From: JAMXLO01 sp963726125
Lineage (GTDB): Bacteria; Pseudomonadota; Alphaproteobacteria; Acetobacterales; Acetobacteraceae
NCBI GenBank assembly: GCA_963726125.1
Contig: CAVSBG010000013.1
Coordinates: forward strand, 496,001-560,000
Reading direction: 5' to 3'
DNA length: 64,000 nucleotides
Shown in pieces: positions 34,585 to 43,786 of this stretch. Position numbers and translations under genes: made by a program. The notes under the pieces were generated by a model, which was given only the letters and a program-made list of their open reading frames with translations, was not told the DNA's origin and made no database searches. Within the stretch, counting starts at the first letter, position 1. Every line of letters begins with the position of its first letter.

Positions 34585-34818
34585 GGAAGATCAGGGCTCT
34601 GCCCTGAAACCCGCCAAGGGGCTTTGCCCCCTCACCAAAGGCGGAGCCTTTGGAATCCGTCATGTTCGGCTCTGGAGGGGGTGGCACTGACCTCGCTTGA
34701 GGTCAGTGCCACCCCCTCCAGAGCCGAACAAATGGGTCCTAAGGGCTACGCCCTTAGCGGAGTTCCAAGAGGCGGAGCCTCTTGGTCGGGGTCCGGGGCG
34801 AAGCCTCGGTCTTCCCTG
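34585..34818. repeat. Hairpin-array repeat, copy 2, in two opposed halves around a palindrome
   Basis: The left half (34585-34658) repeats copy 1 near 4055-4160 and contains cagggc-tct-gccctg and ccaaaggc-gga-gcctttgg hairpins. The right half, read on the minus strand, carries similar modules (GAAGACCGAGGCTTCGCC and ccaagaggc-tcc-gcctcttgg). Between them lies a perfect long inverted repeat. The element fills the gap between the CHRD gene and the MFS gene; no coding frame is credible here. Confidence 0.65.
34663..34730. repeat. Perfect 32-bp inverted repeat with 4-nt loop
   Basis: Positions 34663-34694 are exactly reverse-complementary to 34699-34730 with loop GCTT. The arms start tgttcggctctggagg and are GC-rich. 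In RNA this would be a very stable hairpin; in DNA it could extrude a cruciform. It is downstream of the CHRD gene's stop and may end its transcription, but it is far longer than an ordinary terminator stem and lacks a T-run. Confidence 0.85.
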
Positions 34819-35298
34819 CTACGACTTTTTGGCTGGCGCGGGGGTCGCGTGCTTCATCGGTGCGGCCGCCGCGCCACCATGCATCAACTGGCCGCGTATT
34901 TCGCCGCCGCCGTTGGCGGCTGTATGGACGTTCGCATACCACAGACCAGCCATCAGGTCCTTGATCTGGGCATCGGTCAGCGTGGCGGTGCCGGTTTGCG
35001 GGCTGGTTGGAGACTTGCCGTCGATCGGCACCAACACGCCGGCGTTGGCGCCAGGCTTCGCCGGTCCATGGAAGTGCGCGGCGGTGGCCGGACCGGTCAG
35101 GCCATACCACTCGACCGTGTAGGAAAGCTCCTTCTTCGTGGTGTCCAGCGTTGCCAGCACGTCGCCACTGCCAGTTGTCTGGTTGGGCGGAACCTCCTGG
35201 GCGCCGTTCATCGTCGCGTGGAATTCGACCATGGCGGCCGAGGCGGCTGACATAACGCCCGCGGCAAACACCGCGGCCAGAAGTGAGGTTCGGAACAT
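34819..35298 (-). CDS. Secreted CHRD-domain protein
   Basis: The 159-residue protein has a signal peptide (MFRTSLLAAVFAAGVMSAASA) and then a single CHRD domain: MNGAQEVPPNQTTGSGDVLA, YTVEWYGLTGPATAAHFHGP and a WYANVHTAANGGGEIRGQL ending. It is followed by an Ala/Pro/Lys-rich tail (AAAAPMKHATPAPAKKS). CHRD domains were first described in chordin; the bacterial function is unclear, possibly metal or surface related given the HFHG motif. An AAGGGGG ribosome-binding site fixes ATG 35298. It is expected in the periplasm or outside the cell and diverges from the LLM gene. Confidence 0.88.
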   Translation of the reverse strand: MFRTSLLAAVFAAGVMSAASAAMVEFHATMNGAQEVPPNQTTGSGDVLATLDTTKKELSYTVEWYGLTGPATAAHFHGPAKPGANAGVLVPIDGKSPTSPQTGTATLTDAQIKDLMAGLWYANVHTAANGGGEIRGQLMHGGAAAAPMKHATPAPAKKS

Positions 35299-35438
35299 GT
35301 ATCCCCCTTTGTCATTACAACGCCGCACCCGGACTTGGGCCGCGGCGGCCAACTTGCTGAAAGACGCGGCGGAAGTCACGGTATTCCCTTAAGCCTCCCG
35401 CAAATGCGGAGAACAGTCCAGTTGGAGGAAACCAGCCC

Positions 35439-36509
35439 ATGGATTTCGGTATCGGCATCGCAACATCGCACGACAGCTGGAAGCTCGCGCAACGGGCGGA
35501 GGAACTCGGCTTCACACATGCCTGGTTCTTCGACACACAGATGATCACCGCGGACTGCTTCGTCGCGATGGGGGCGGCCGCACTGAAGACCAGCCGGATC
35601 CGGCTGGGGACCGGCGTACTGGTGCCGTCCAACCGGATCGCGGCAGTGACGGCCAATGCGTTCGCCACGCTGAACGGCATGGCACCGGGACGGATCGATT
35701 TCGGCGTCGGCACCGGGTTCTCGGCGCGTCGCGCGATGGGCCTCGGCGCAATGAAGCTGGCCGACATGGAGGAGTATATCCGTGTCGTCTACGGGCTGCT
35801 GAATGGCGAGACGCTGGAGACCAGCATCGAGGGCAAGCGGAAGAAGATCCGGTTCCTCAACCCGGATTTCGGGCTGATCAACACGACGGACCCGATCCGG
35901 CTGCATGTCTCGGCGTACGGCCCGAAGTCGCAGGCGCTGACGGCGAAGCTGAATGCCGGCTGGAAGAGCTTCATTTCCGACGTTCCAGGGGCGATGTCGG
36001 CGCTGGAGGGCATGCGGCAGAGCTGGGCGGATGCCGGCCGTCCCGCCGGCGACCTGTACAGCACCGCCTGGGCGTGCGGCTGTGTGTTACAGGACGGTGA
36101 AACCGCGGACAGTCCGCGCGCTGTCGCACAGGCTGGACCTCGAGCGGCGGTGCTGCTGCACCGCGCGGCGGACCTCGACATGGAGGGGTGGCAGAACACC
36201 TCGCCGGTGCCCGAATCGGTGAAGCAGCAGATCGACGGATATGTCGCGATGGCGCGCGGCTTCGAACCATCCGATGCGCGATATCTGAACAATCATCGTG
36301 GGCACTTCGTTTTTCTCAAGCCGGAAGAACAGAAGTTCATAACCGGGGAGCTGATCCGGCGAACGACATTCACCGCAAGTGAGCAGGAACTGAAGCAGCG
36401 GATCGAGGCTTTGCGCGACGCGGGATGGAGCCAGCTGGTCATTCCGATCACCCCCGGAGAGGAGCGGGCGCTGGAGGACTGGGCGCGGATCAAGCGTGCT
36501 TTCGACTGA
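35439..36509 (+). CDS. LLM-class flavin-dependent oxidoreductase (F420-type TIM barrel)
   Basis: The 356-residue protein belongs to the luciferase-like monooxygenase superfamily, in the subgroup annotated as methylenetetrahydromethanopterin reductase-like. Features are MDFGIGIATSHDSWKLAQRA at the first strand, TSRIRLGTGVLVPSNRI, RIDFGVGTGFSARR and PIRLHVSAYGPKSQALTAK. These enzymes use FMN or F420; the substrate is unknown. It is cytoplasmic. It has a GGAGGAAA site before ATG 35439 and is divergent from the CHRD gene by 140 bp. Confidence 0.87.
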   Translation: MDFGIGIATSHDSWKLAQRAEELGFTHAWFFDTQMITADCFVAMGAAALKTSRIRLGTGVLVPSNRIAAVTANAFATLNGMAPGRIDFGVGTGFSARRAMGLGAMKLADMEEYIRVVYGLLNGETLETSIEGKRKKIRFLNPDFGLINTTDPIRLHVSAYGPKSQALTAKLNAGWKSFISDVPGAMSALEGMRQSWADAGRPAGDLYSTAWACGCVLQDGETADSPRAVAQAGPRAAVLLHRAADLDMEGWQNTSPVPESVKQQIDGYVAMARGFEPSDARYLNNHRGHFVFLKPEEQKFITGELIRRTTFTASEQELKQRIEALRDAGWSQLVIPITPGEERALEDWARIKRAFD

Positions 36510-36611
36510 GTTGCGCTGGCATTTTCGAGCTTGACGGAACGGTCTACCAACGCGACGCGATCGGGGGTATCCTTAGGGTGGAAACCGCGTATCACAGAGG
36601 ACAGCACACCC

Positions 36612-37265
36612 TTGCGACCCCCCAGGAACGATCGCCAGCGCCCCCCACGGCGCCGTGGCTTCGACGACGATAATTTCTATGACAACGCGCCTTCAGCGCC
36701 GACGTTTCCGGCGTTCATGGCCAGTGCAGGCGGACCTGAGCTACAGGCGACCGTGAAGTGGTTCAACGGCGAGAAGGGCTACGGCTTTGTCGCCCTGACC
36801 GACGGCACCGGCGACGTCTTCCTGCACGTCAACGCGCTGCAGGCGGTCGGCGTCCAGACCGTAAACCCCGGCGCCACGCTGAAGATCCGCGTGGGCCAGG
36901 GGCAAAAAGGCCGCCAGGTCGATCAGGTGGTCTCGGTTGACGAGAGCACCGCGACCGCGGCGCCGCCTCGCCGACCCGGTGGCGCCGGCGCTGGTGGCTT
37001 CCAGTCGCGCGGGCCGCGACCGGATGGGCCCCGACGGCAGGTGGACCTGAGCACGGCGGTCGACATGGCCGGCACGGTGAAGTGGTACAATCCCGACAAG
37101 GGATTCGGCTTCATCACGCCGCAGTCTGGCGGCAAGGACGTGTTCATCCACGCGACCGTTCTGGAGCGGGCCGGCCTAGGCCCGCTGCAGGAGGGACAGA
37201 CCGTGCGGATGGGCGTCGTCCAGGGCCAGAAGGGACCTGAGGCCGGCTCTATCAGCCTGGAGTAG
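36612..37265 (+). CDS. Double cold-shock-domain protein
   Basis: The 217-residue protein has two cold-shock domains. The first holds TVKWFNGEKGYGFVAL and DVFLH; the second holds TVKWYNPDKGFGFITP and DVFIH, so both RNA-binding motifs are complete in each. A Gly/Pro/Arg-rich linker joins them, and the N-terminus is basic (RPPRNDRQRPPRRRG). Such proteins act as nucleic-acid chaperones in alphaproteobacteria. I prefer TTG 36612 as the start because an AGAGGACA ribosome-binding site lies about 8 bp upstream; the longer ATG frame at 36531 begins in unrelated sequence. Confidence 0.88.
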   Translation: MRPPRNDRQRPPRRRGFDDDNFYDNAPSAPTFPAFMASAGGPELQATVKWFNGEKGYGFVALTDGTGDVFLHVNALQAVGVQTVNPGATLKIRVGQGQKGRQVDQVVSVDESTATAAPPRRPGGAGAGGFQSRGPRPDGPRRQVDLSTAVDMAGTVKWYNPDKGFGFITPQSGGKDVFIHATVLERAGLGPLQEGQTVRMGVVQGQKGPEAGSISLE

Positions 37266-37351
37266 CTTCCGGCGCTTCGTGCTGAGCCACCGGGACAGCG
37301 GGTCCTGCGCGTCCCGGTCGGCTTGGTTTGTCCGCAAAGTTGGGCCGTTCG

Positions 37352-39940
37352 TCACCCCGACGCGAGCAGGGCAACCGGAAATCCCCGCAGCACATCGCCC
37401 ACAAGCGGGCTACCGCCGAGCGGCCCAACACAGCCGCCGTCGATGGTATTACGTAGCTTCGCGCCGGCGACCTCGTGCGGCAGATGCAGTGTGGTCCTGT
37501 CCCAAACGGCGGCAGGAATGTTGATCGTATCACCGCCCGGCAACAGCTTCACCGGCAGCCGCGGGACCACCACGAGGCAATGCGAGTTGCCGTGTGATCG
37601 GATAAACGCGACGACATGCGCTGCCATTGGCCCAGTTGCTGTCACTGGCACGTACGAACCGCGCGCAAACAGTGCGGGCCGCTCCTGCCGCACGGCCAAC
37701 GCGCGCTGGATCACGGCCTGCTTGACCAGGGCATCGCGCCAATGCGCTGCGAGCCTGTTCGGCGTTTCCTTCGCCCGCAGTGCCGCGAGCCGTCGCTCGA
37801 AATCCACGGCACCGCGGTTGTCCGGATCGACCAGGCTCAAATCCCACAGGTCGGTCCCTTGATAGAGGTCCGGGACGCCTGGCGCGGTTAGCTTAAGCAG
37901 TATCTGCGCCAGCCCATTCACTGCTCCGGCCGGTCCGATGCGGTGTGCGAAGTGCGCCGCCTCCGTGGCAAACCCGTCAGTATCAGCCATGATCGTGTAA
38001 AGAAATGATTCCGCTGCGTCCTCGTATTCAAGGTTCGGAACTGTCCAATCCGTGGCAAGCTTGGCCTCACGCAGTGACTTGAGTTGCCACGCGGCCAATC
38101 GCTCCGCGTATTGGCGCATTCCCGCCGCATCCGAGGCTGTCAAATCCGTGGGCCAGGCACCGACGATCATCTGATAGAGCATCGCCTCATCGCCGGGCGT
38201 CGGCATCGGCCCGTCACCAAAGCGTCGATGCGGTGTATTCAGCGCCAGCCAGCGGCGAACCACGCCCTCCCACTCACCCGGCATCTCGCTGAGCACCGCA
38301 AGCCGCGCCCGGACATCGGCACCGCGTTTGTGGTCATGCGTCGCTGTTGCCAGCATCGCATCCGGGAAGCGTTTTCGACGATCTTCGGAAGCGGCGTGGA
38401 ACTGCTCAGCCGTGACCGCGAATTGAGCGATATCCGCCCCCACCTCATTGCGGGAAAGCAGCACGCCGTATCGGTAGTAGGCGGTGTCCTCGACAGCCTT
38501 CGCGGCCAGCGGCGCACTCAGTTGCTGGAACCGGACGCATGCCTGCCGATCCCCCTCGCCGCCTAGCCATCGATCGACCCAAGTAACGACGGGGCGATCG
38601 GCTGCACGGCAGTCATGCATGGCTCCGGCAGCGGCCTTGGCAAATGCTGCCGCATCACCGGCGGAGCGTCGCTGCCATCCGTAGCTGCGATACACTGGAA
38701 AATGCGCCAGCAGTGCCACCAAAGCGCGGCGGATCGCGGCGAACGTGACGTCCCGCGTCTCCAGCCGCATCCTCGCCAGGCGATGCAGCGATGCTGCCGC
38801 GGCATCCAGTTGCGAACCGAACGATCGCGCCAGCACATCGTGGCGCGCTGCCAGTTCCTCCACCGCGAACTCGTCCGTGCGCCCGCTAATCGATGCCCAT
38901 AGTTGGCGCAACGGCATTTCGCCGGCGGGATCGTGCAGCAATCCGCTGACCACATCCATGAAATCGTAGCCGCTGGTTCCATCGACTGCCCAGTCATCCG
39001 GCAGGTGCTCACCGGCACCCAGGATCTTTTCCACGACCAGCCATGCGGGGCCCTTCGGCGCGTCCGCCGGCCGCTGGCCCTCGAGCGCGGCAAAGCGCGC
39101 GCGAAGTCGCCGACAGTATTCCGGTGGATCAGCGAGGCCATCGACGTGGTCGACCCGCACACCGTCGATCAATCCCTCGCGGTACAGCCGCAGCAACGTT
39201 GCGTGCGTGGCATCGAATACCGCCTCGTCCTCGATACGCAGCCCCGCCAGGCCGTTGATGTCGAAGAACCGTCGCCAGTTGATTTCGTCGGCCGCATTGC
39301 GCCACCACGCAAGCCGATAGTGCTGCCGCTCCAACAGACGATGCAGACGCTCCCTGCCCGCCTCCGTTGTCGCATCGTACGTCGCCGATTCCGCGGTCGC
39401 GATCTCCGCATGGTCTTCGTCGCGCACCGGAAAGCGATTGTCGTAGTAGCAGACAGCAGGTTCCGACCCGTTGCGCTCCAGCGTCAGGGCGCCGGATCGC
39501 AATGCCTCCCCGTACGGATCGCCAAGGAAGGGCGCGAGCAGCTTGCCGTGAAGTGTGGGATCCGTGCTGTCCCAATCGATATCGAAGAAATGCGCATAAC
39601 GGCTCATGCGGCCGTGTCGCAGCACGTCGCCCCACCAGGGGTTCTCCATGCCGCCAGCCGCCATGTGATTTGGAACGATATCTACGATGATGCCAAGACC
39701 GGCGTTTCGTAGTGCCGCAACGAAGGCGCGCAGACCGGCTTCTCCGCCCAGTTCAGCGCTGACCTGGGTGGGATCAACGACATCGTAACCATGTGTCGAG
39801 CCCAGGCGCGCCGTCAGTATTGGCGATACATAGGCGTGACTGACCCCGAGCGCCGCCAGATACGGGACCACCTGTATTGCATCCGCAAAGGTGAATTCAC
39901 GATGCAATTGGAGGCGCATGGTAGCGCGTGGCACGTTCAT
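37352..39940 (-). CDS. treY: Malto-oligosyltrehalose synthase TreY
   Basis: The 862-residue GH13 enzyme rearranges the reducing end of an alpha-1,4-glucan into a trehalosyl unit. Characteristic blocks are FADAIQVVPYLAALGVSHAY, SPILTARLGSTHGYDVVDP, DIVPNHMA, DGVRVDHVDGLADPPEY (nucleophile Asp), EKILGAGEHLPDDWAVDGTS (acid Glu) and the C-terminal PGVPDLYQGTDLWDLSLVDPDN. Its product is cleaved by TreZ, encoded two genes upstream. The ATG overlaps the malQ stop (ATGA). It is the last gene of the seven-gene alpha-glucan operon and converges with the cold-shock gene. Confidence 0.95.
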   Translation of the reverse strand: MNVPRATMRLQLHREFTFADAIQVVPYLAALGVSHAYVSPILTARLGSTHGYDVVDPTQVSAELGGEAGLRAFVAALRNAGLGIIVDIVPNHMAAGGMENPWWGDVLRHGRMSRYAHFFDIDWDSTDPTLHGKLLAPFLGDPYGEALRSGALTLERNGSEPAVCYYDNRFPVRDEDHAEIATAESATYDATTEAGRERLHRLLERQHYRLAWWRNAADEINWRRFFDINGLAGLRIEDEAVFDATHATLLRLYREGLIDGVRVDHVDGLADPPEYCRRLRARFAALEGQRPADAPKGPAWLVVEKILGAGEHLPDDWAVDGTSGYDFMDVVSGLLHDPAGEMPLRQLWASISGRTDEFAVEELAARHDVLARSFGSQLDAAAASLHRLARMRLETRDVTFAAIRRALVALLAHFPVYRSYGWQRRSAGDAAAFAKAAAGAMHDCRAADRPVVTWVDRWLGGEGDRQACVRFQQLSAPLAAKAVEDTAYYRYGVLLSRNEVGADIAQFAVTAEQFHAASEDRRKRFPDAMLATATHDHKRGADVRARLAVLSEMPGEWEGVVRRWLALNTPHRRFGDGPMPTPGDEAMLYQMIVGAWPTDLTASDAAGMRQYAERLAAWQLKSLREAKLATDWTVPNLEYEDAAESFLYTIMADTDGFATEAAHFAHRIGPAGAVNGLAQILLKLTAPGVPDLYQGTDLWDLSLVDPDNRGAVDFERRLAALRAKETPNRLAAHWRDALVKQAVIQRALAVRQERPALFARGSYVPVTATGPMAAHVVAFIRSHGNSHCLVVVPRLPVKLLPGGDTINIPAAVWDRTTLHLPHEVAGAKLRNTIDGGCVGPLGGSPLVGDVLRGFPVALLASG

Positions 39941-42015
39941 AGCCGAGGCCGCCTTGCCGCCAGTTTCGCCACACGCGCCGCAACACGGGGTTCGTCGAAC
40001 AGCATATTGGCCTCTACCGTCATACGGCGCCGCCAGTTTGGATGTTGATCGGTAGTGCCCGGCAGGTTTGGCTGTTCCTCCAGGCCGAGCACATCCTCGA
40101 GCGGAGGCAGGAACAGGGGCGATGGAGTGCCAGCGGTGAACGCAAGGGCCGCATCCACGAAGCTTGCGGGATCATCCGAAGGTGGCCCTGCGCCGTTTGC
40201 CACACCAGCATCGGTGAACGCGTGCCACAACCGCTCACGATCCGATGCGCGCTCCTCCACCAGTTGCTCTTCGCGCTCATTGACACCAAGGCGTCCGCAC
40301 GCCGCGCGCGTCGAGATGTCGCGACCACGCCACCAGCCTGCCGTGGTCGGCAGGTCGTGCGTCGAGGTCATCGCGACCGCGGAGGGGTTCCATGCTCCCG
40401 GCGGCATAAATCCTTGCCAATCGCGCTCGAACCACAGCACGCGCATGCCATGGAGACCGGCCGCGTCCAGCGTCTCGCGGAATCCATCCGGTAGCGTCCC
40501 GAGATCCTCACCGACGACGATGGCCGAATGACGCTTTGATTCCAGAGCCAGCAATCGCAACAGATCGACCAGTGGATACGTAAGGTACGCACCGTCGGCT
40601 GGATCAGCCCCGTCGGGGGTCAGCCAAAGCCGGGTCAATCCCATCGCATGGTCGATGCGTACGCCACCCGCGCGACGCAGCACCGCACGAACAGTGGCAA
40701 GGAACGCTGCGAACCCTCCATTGATCAAGGCACGTGGCGAAAACCCAGTGAGTCCCCAGTTCTGGCCTCGAGGATTGAGTAAATCCGGTGGCGCACCGAT
40801 GGCAAGCCCGGCCAGAATGTCGCCTTGCCGGCTCCAGGCATGGCTGCCGGTCGGATCCATTCCAACCGCAAGATCAGCGATCAGTCCAATGCGCATCCCC
40901 GCCGCCAACGCCCGGCTTTGCGCAATAGCGAGCGAGCGATCCGCCAACCACTGCAGGAAAGCATGAAACCGCACTTCGTCCTCATGCGAGGCTGCGAATA
41001 CGGCGACCGCGGGGCTAGTGGGATCACGCAGATCCAGCGTCCATTGTCGCCAATCGCTGACGCCCGCCGCGGACTGCACTGCATGCAGCGCCTCGAAGAC
41101 GGCATGCTGCATCAGCAGTTCACCGCCATCCGCGCGGAACTGCGCGAAATCGGCATGGAGTGCGCTGTCCGCGGGTCCCGCAGTGAAAGCCTCGAACAGA
41201 TGCCGCAGCAACGCCAGCTTCACCGCTGCGGCGCGCGGCCAATCTATCAACGCATCGTCCGCGTGCCTTGCCAGGGCTTCGCTCAGACCATGCTCACGGA
41301 CCACGCTCGCCACATGTGTGTCGCCAAGTACCAATGCCGGTGATGCGTGCAACGGATTGAGGAACAGCCGCGTTGATGGCGAGTATGGCCCGAACCGCGC
41401 GGGATCTGCGGTGAACAACGCATGCAGCGGGCTCAGCGCGACAGCATCGGCGCCGTGCGCTCCGGCCAACTCTGCGAAACTGGCGATGCCGGAAGCATCG
41501 CCGATACCGCCATCGCCGTGCTGGCGCAGCGCATAGACCTGGGCCGCGACCCCCCAAAGCCGCGCATCAGGCACCACATCGTCGATCGTCATGCACCGGC
41601 TGGGCGCCACCGCCACGACGATGTCGCGATCGTCAATCAGCAGGCGATGATAGCCGGTCTCGGTGATTGCCGGCAGACGCAGGCGCCCGCGCACCGGCGA
41701 CAGTGTCACATCGCGGGTCTCACCGGTTTCCAGCACCAGCCGCGCCCCGCTCGGATCGCCAGCGCCTACGTCGAGCCGCGTTGGCCGCCCGGCGGTCGCG
41801 GTGATCAATGGCGGCAGCGTCGTCGGACTCGCTCGACGTGAGACCTGCTTGCGACTGTCCAACAGATCGCCACGCGTCGTCGATGGGAGTTCGAGCGCAT
41901 CGAGGATCCGCTGCAGCACATCGGGCGCGACAACCTGCGGCCGTCCCGCATAATCATTCCACTCGACAGCGATCCCGGCGCGACGCGCCAGGTCGCGCAC
42001 GGCCTCGTCATTCAT
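39937..42015 (-). CDS. malQ: 4-alpha-glucanotransferase MalQ (amylomaltase)
   Basis: The 692-residue GH77 enzyme transfers alpha-1,4-glucan chains between maltodextrins. Conserved blocks include YALRQHGDGGIGDASGIASF, GVRIDHAMGLTRLWLTP (nucleophile Asp), VVGEDLGTLPDGFRETL (acid/base Glu) and MTSTHDLPTTAGWWRGRD. It would recycle the short maltodextrins left by GlgX and TreY/TreZ. I use ATG 42015, which overlaps the treZ stop by 8 bp; the longer frame to 42159 would run far into treZ and adds a non-conserved N-terminus. The length is usual for bacterial amylomaltases with an N-terminal extension. Confidence 0.94.
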   Translation of the reverse strand: MNDEAVRDLARRAGIAVEWNDYAGRPQVVAPDVLQRILDALELPSTTRGDLLDSRKQVSRRASPTTLPPLITATAGRPTRLDVGAGDPSGARLVLETGETRDVTLSPVRGRLRLPAITETGYHRLLIDDRDIVVAVAPSRCMTIDDVVPDARLWGVAAQVYALRQHGDGGIGDASGIASFAELAGAHGADAVALSPLHALFTADPARFGPYSPSTRLFLNPLHASPALVLGDTHVASVVREHGLSEALARHADDALIDWPRAAAVKLALLRHLFEAFTAGPADSALHADFAQFRADGGELLMQHAVFEALHAVQSAAGVSDWRQWTLDLRDPTSPAVAVFAASHEDEVRFHAFLQWLADRSLAIAQSRALAAGMRIGLIADLAVGMDPTGSHAWSRQGDILAGLAIGAPPDLLNPRGQNWGLTGFSPRALINGGFAAFLATVRAVLRRAGGVRIDHAMGLTRLWLTPDGADPADGAYLTYPLVDLLRLLALESKRHSAIVVGEDLGTLPDGFRETLDAAGLHGMRVLWFERDWQGFMPPGAWNPSAVAMTSTHDLPTTAGWWRGRDISTRAACGRLGVNEREEQLVEERASDRERLWHAFTDAGVANGAGPPSDDPASFVDAALAFTAGTPSPLFLPPLEDVLGLEEQPNLPGTTDQHPNWRRRMTVEANMLFDEPRVAARVAKLAARRPRL

Positions 42016-43786
42016 TGTCCACCCGATCCGCATCATCGAGCCAGACGCAGGTGCAATGCCCGGACAGCGTGCCGGACTGCGCCGCCATCGCCGCATCATC
42101 TGACGGTGCGAACAATCGACGCCCGTGCGGAGGTGTGATCGACACGGACGCATGATCAAGATTGCTCGCCAACGTCAGCACGGAACCGTCACCCATCCGC
42201 CAACGCGCAAGCACGGCCTTCGGTCCCACCGCCTTTGCGTCCAGCGCATGCGCACCATCCAGCCGCGCAACGACTTCAGCCTGCCGCAGCGCGATCAGGT
42301 CTCGATACAATGCCTCACGTGATGGACCGTGCGCCTTGTCGCCATGCGGCACGGACGCCTCGAACGTACGCGGTGCATTCGGGTCGGGGATCCGCTCGCG
42401 TTTCTCCGGATCGGCGAAGGCGGGGAAGCGGGCGAATTCGTTGCGGCGCCCCTGGCGCACCGCATCGGCCAGTTCCGCGCCATGGTCGGTAAAGAACAGG
42501 AACGGCGTCCTGCTGGCGTTTTCCTCGCCCATGAAGATCAGCGGGATCTGCGGCGACAGCATCATCAAAGCGATCGCCGCTTCCAGCGCCGCAGGCTCGA
42601 CCAATGTCGTCAACCGTTCGCCAAAGGCGCGATTGCCGATCTGGTCATGGTTCTGCAGGAACAGCACGAATGCGGTGGGGGGCAGATGGGCACTCGGCAT
42701 GCCCCGTGGTCCGCCAAGATACTGCGACTGTTCACCCTGATAGATGAAGCCTTCCGCCAGACAGCGTGCCAGCTTGCGCGCGGGTTCGGCAGCGTAGTCG
42801 CTGTAGTAACCCGCATCCTCGCCGGTCAGCAGCACGTGCAATACGTTATGTCCGTCGTCATTCCACTGTGCGTCACAATCCTTCTCCAGGTGCGAGGCAT
42901 CATTGTGGTGTTCCAGCACCAGATGCACGTGGCGTCCCGGCTCGATCGTCGAACGCACGGCAGCAGCCATCTCGTCGACCCAGGTCTGATCATCGATTGC
43001 ATGCACTGCGTCGAAACGCAGCCCGTCGAAGCGGTATTCCATCAGCCAGTAGAGCACGTTTTCCGTGAAGAACTGCCTGACCGCCGGTCGGCGGAAGTCG
43101 ATTGCCGCGCCCCACGGTGTCTGGTGATCTTCCCGAAAGAATTGCGGCGCGTACAACGACAGATAGTTCCCGTCCGGACCAAAATGGTTGTACACCACGT
43201 CAAGAAAGATCATCAGCCCCAGATCGTGCGCCGCATCGACCAAGGCCTTCAAATCGTCGGGCGTGCCATAACTGGTGTCGGGCGCGTACGGCAGCACGCC
43301 GTCGTATCCCCAGTTGTGCCGTCCCGGAAAATCGTTGATCGGCATCAGTTCAATCGCCGTGATACCCAACGCCGCCAGCTTCGCGAGCTGCTTGATGACG
43401 CCACGAAACCCGCCGAAAGCGCCAGCGTGAAGTTCGTACAGCACCGCTTCCTTCCACGGCCGTCCCCGCCACGACGTGTTGCGCCACGCGTAGGCCGCCG
43501 GATTGATCACGACACTGGGATCATGCACGTCAGCTGCCTGCCCACGCGATGCTGGATCCGGCACCAGCGTCCCATCCGCCAGTCGATAGCGGTAGCGCGT
43601 CCCGGCCGGGCATTGTGCGATCGCCTCGAACCAGCCATCCGGCGAGCGAGCCATCGGCACGATCGGCCCGTCTTCAACAGCCACACTCACGGTTTGCTGA
43701 GCCGGCGCCCAGAATCGGAATCGCGTTTGTCCATCATCCAGTATGGCAGCACCAAATGGCAGGACCTGCGCGTGGCTGTCGCTCAT
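42008..43786 (-). CDS. treZ: Malto-oligosyltrehalose trehalohydrolase TreZ
   Basis: The 592-residue GH13 enzyme releases trehalose from malto-oligosyltrehalose. An N-terminal beta-sandwich (FGAAILDDGQTRFRFWAPAQ) precedes the barrel. Catalytic motifs are DVVYNHFGPDGNYL, GLRFDAVHAIDD (nucleophile Asp), LVLEHHNDASHL (Glu) and LQNHDQIGNRAFGERL. The ATG overlaps the glgX stop by 4 bp. TreZ and TreY form the standard route from glucan to trehalose; here they are split by malQ in the same operon. Confidence 0.95.
   Translation of the reverse strand: MSDSHAQVLPFGAAILDDGQTRFRFWAPAQQTVSVAVEDGPIVPMARSPDGWFEAIAQCPAGTRYRYRLADGTLVPDPASRGQAADVHDPSVVINPAAYAWRNTSWRGRPWKEAVLYELHAGAFGGFRGVIKQLAKLAALGITAIELMPINDFPGRHNWGYDGVLPYAPDTSYGTPDDLKALVDAAHDLGLMIFLDVVYNHFGPDGNYLSLYAPQFFREDHQTPWGAAIDFRRPAVRQFFTENVLYWLMEYRFDGLRFDAVHAIDDQTWVDEMAAAVRSTIEPGRHVHLVLEHHNDASHLEKDCDAQWNDDGHNVLHVLLTGEDAGYYSDYAAEPARKLARCLAEGFIYQGEQSQYLGGPRGMPSAHLPPTAFVLFLQNHDQIGNRAFGERLTTLVEPAALEAAIALMMLSPQIPLIFMGEENASRTPFLFFTDHGAELADAVRQGRRNEFARFPAFADPEKRERIPDPNAPRTFEASVPHGDKAHGPSREALYRDLIALRQAEVVARLDGAHALDAKAVGPKAVLARWRMGDGSVLTLASNLDHASVSITPPHGRRLFAPSDDAAMAAQSGTLSGHCTCVWLDDADRVDNE

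Noticed and set aside
34426..35250. 274-codon plus-strand frame over the hairpin repeat and the CHRD gene
   Set aside because: It crosses the perfect inverted repeat and is antisense to a well-supported CHRD gene with signal peptide and ribosome-binding site.
42008..42159. Longer malQ start at 42159
   Set aside because: It would overlap treZ by about 150 bp and add an N-terminus unlike amylomaltases; ATG 42015 fits the coupling pattern of the operon.
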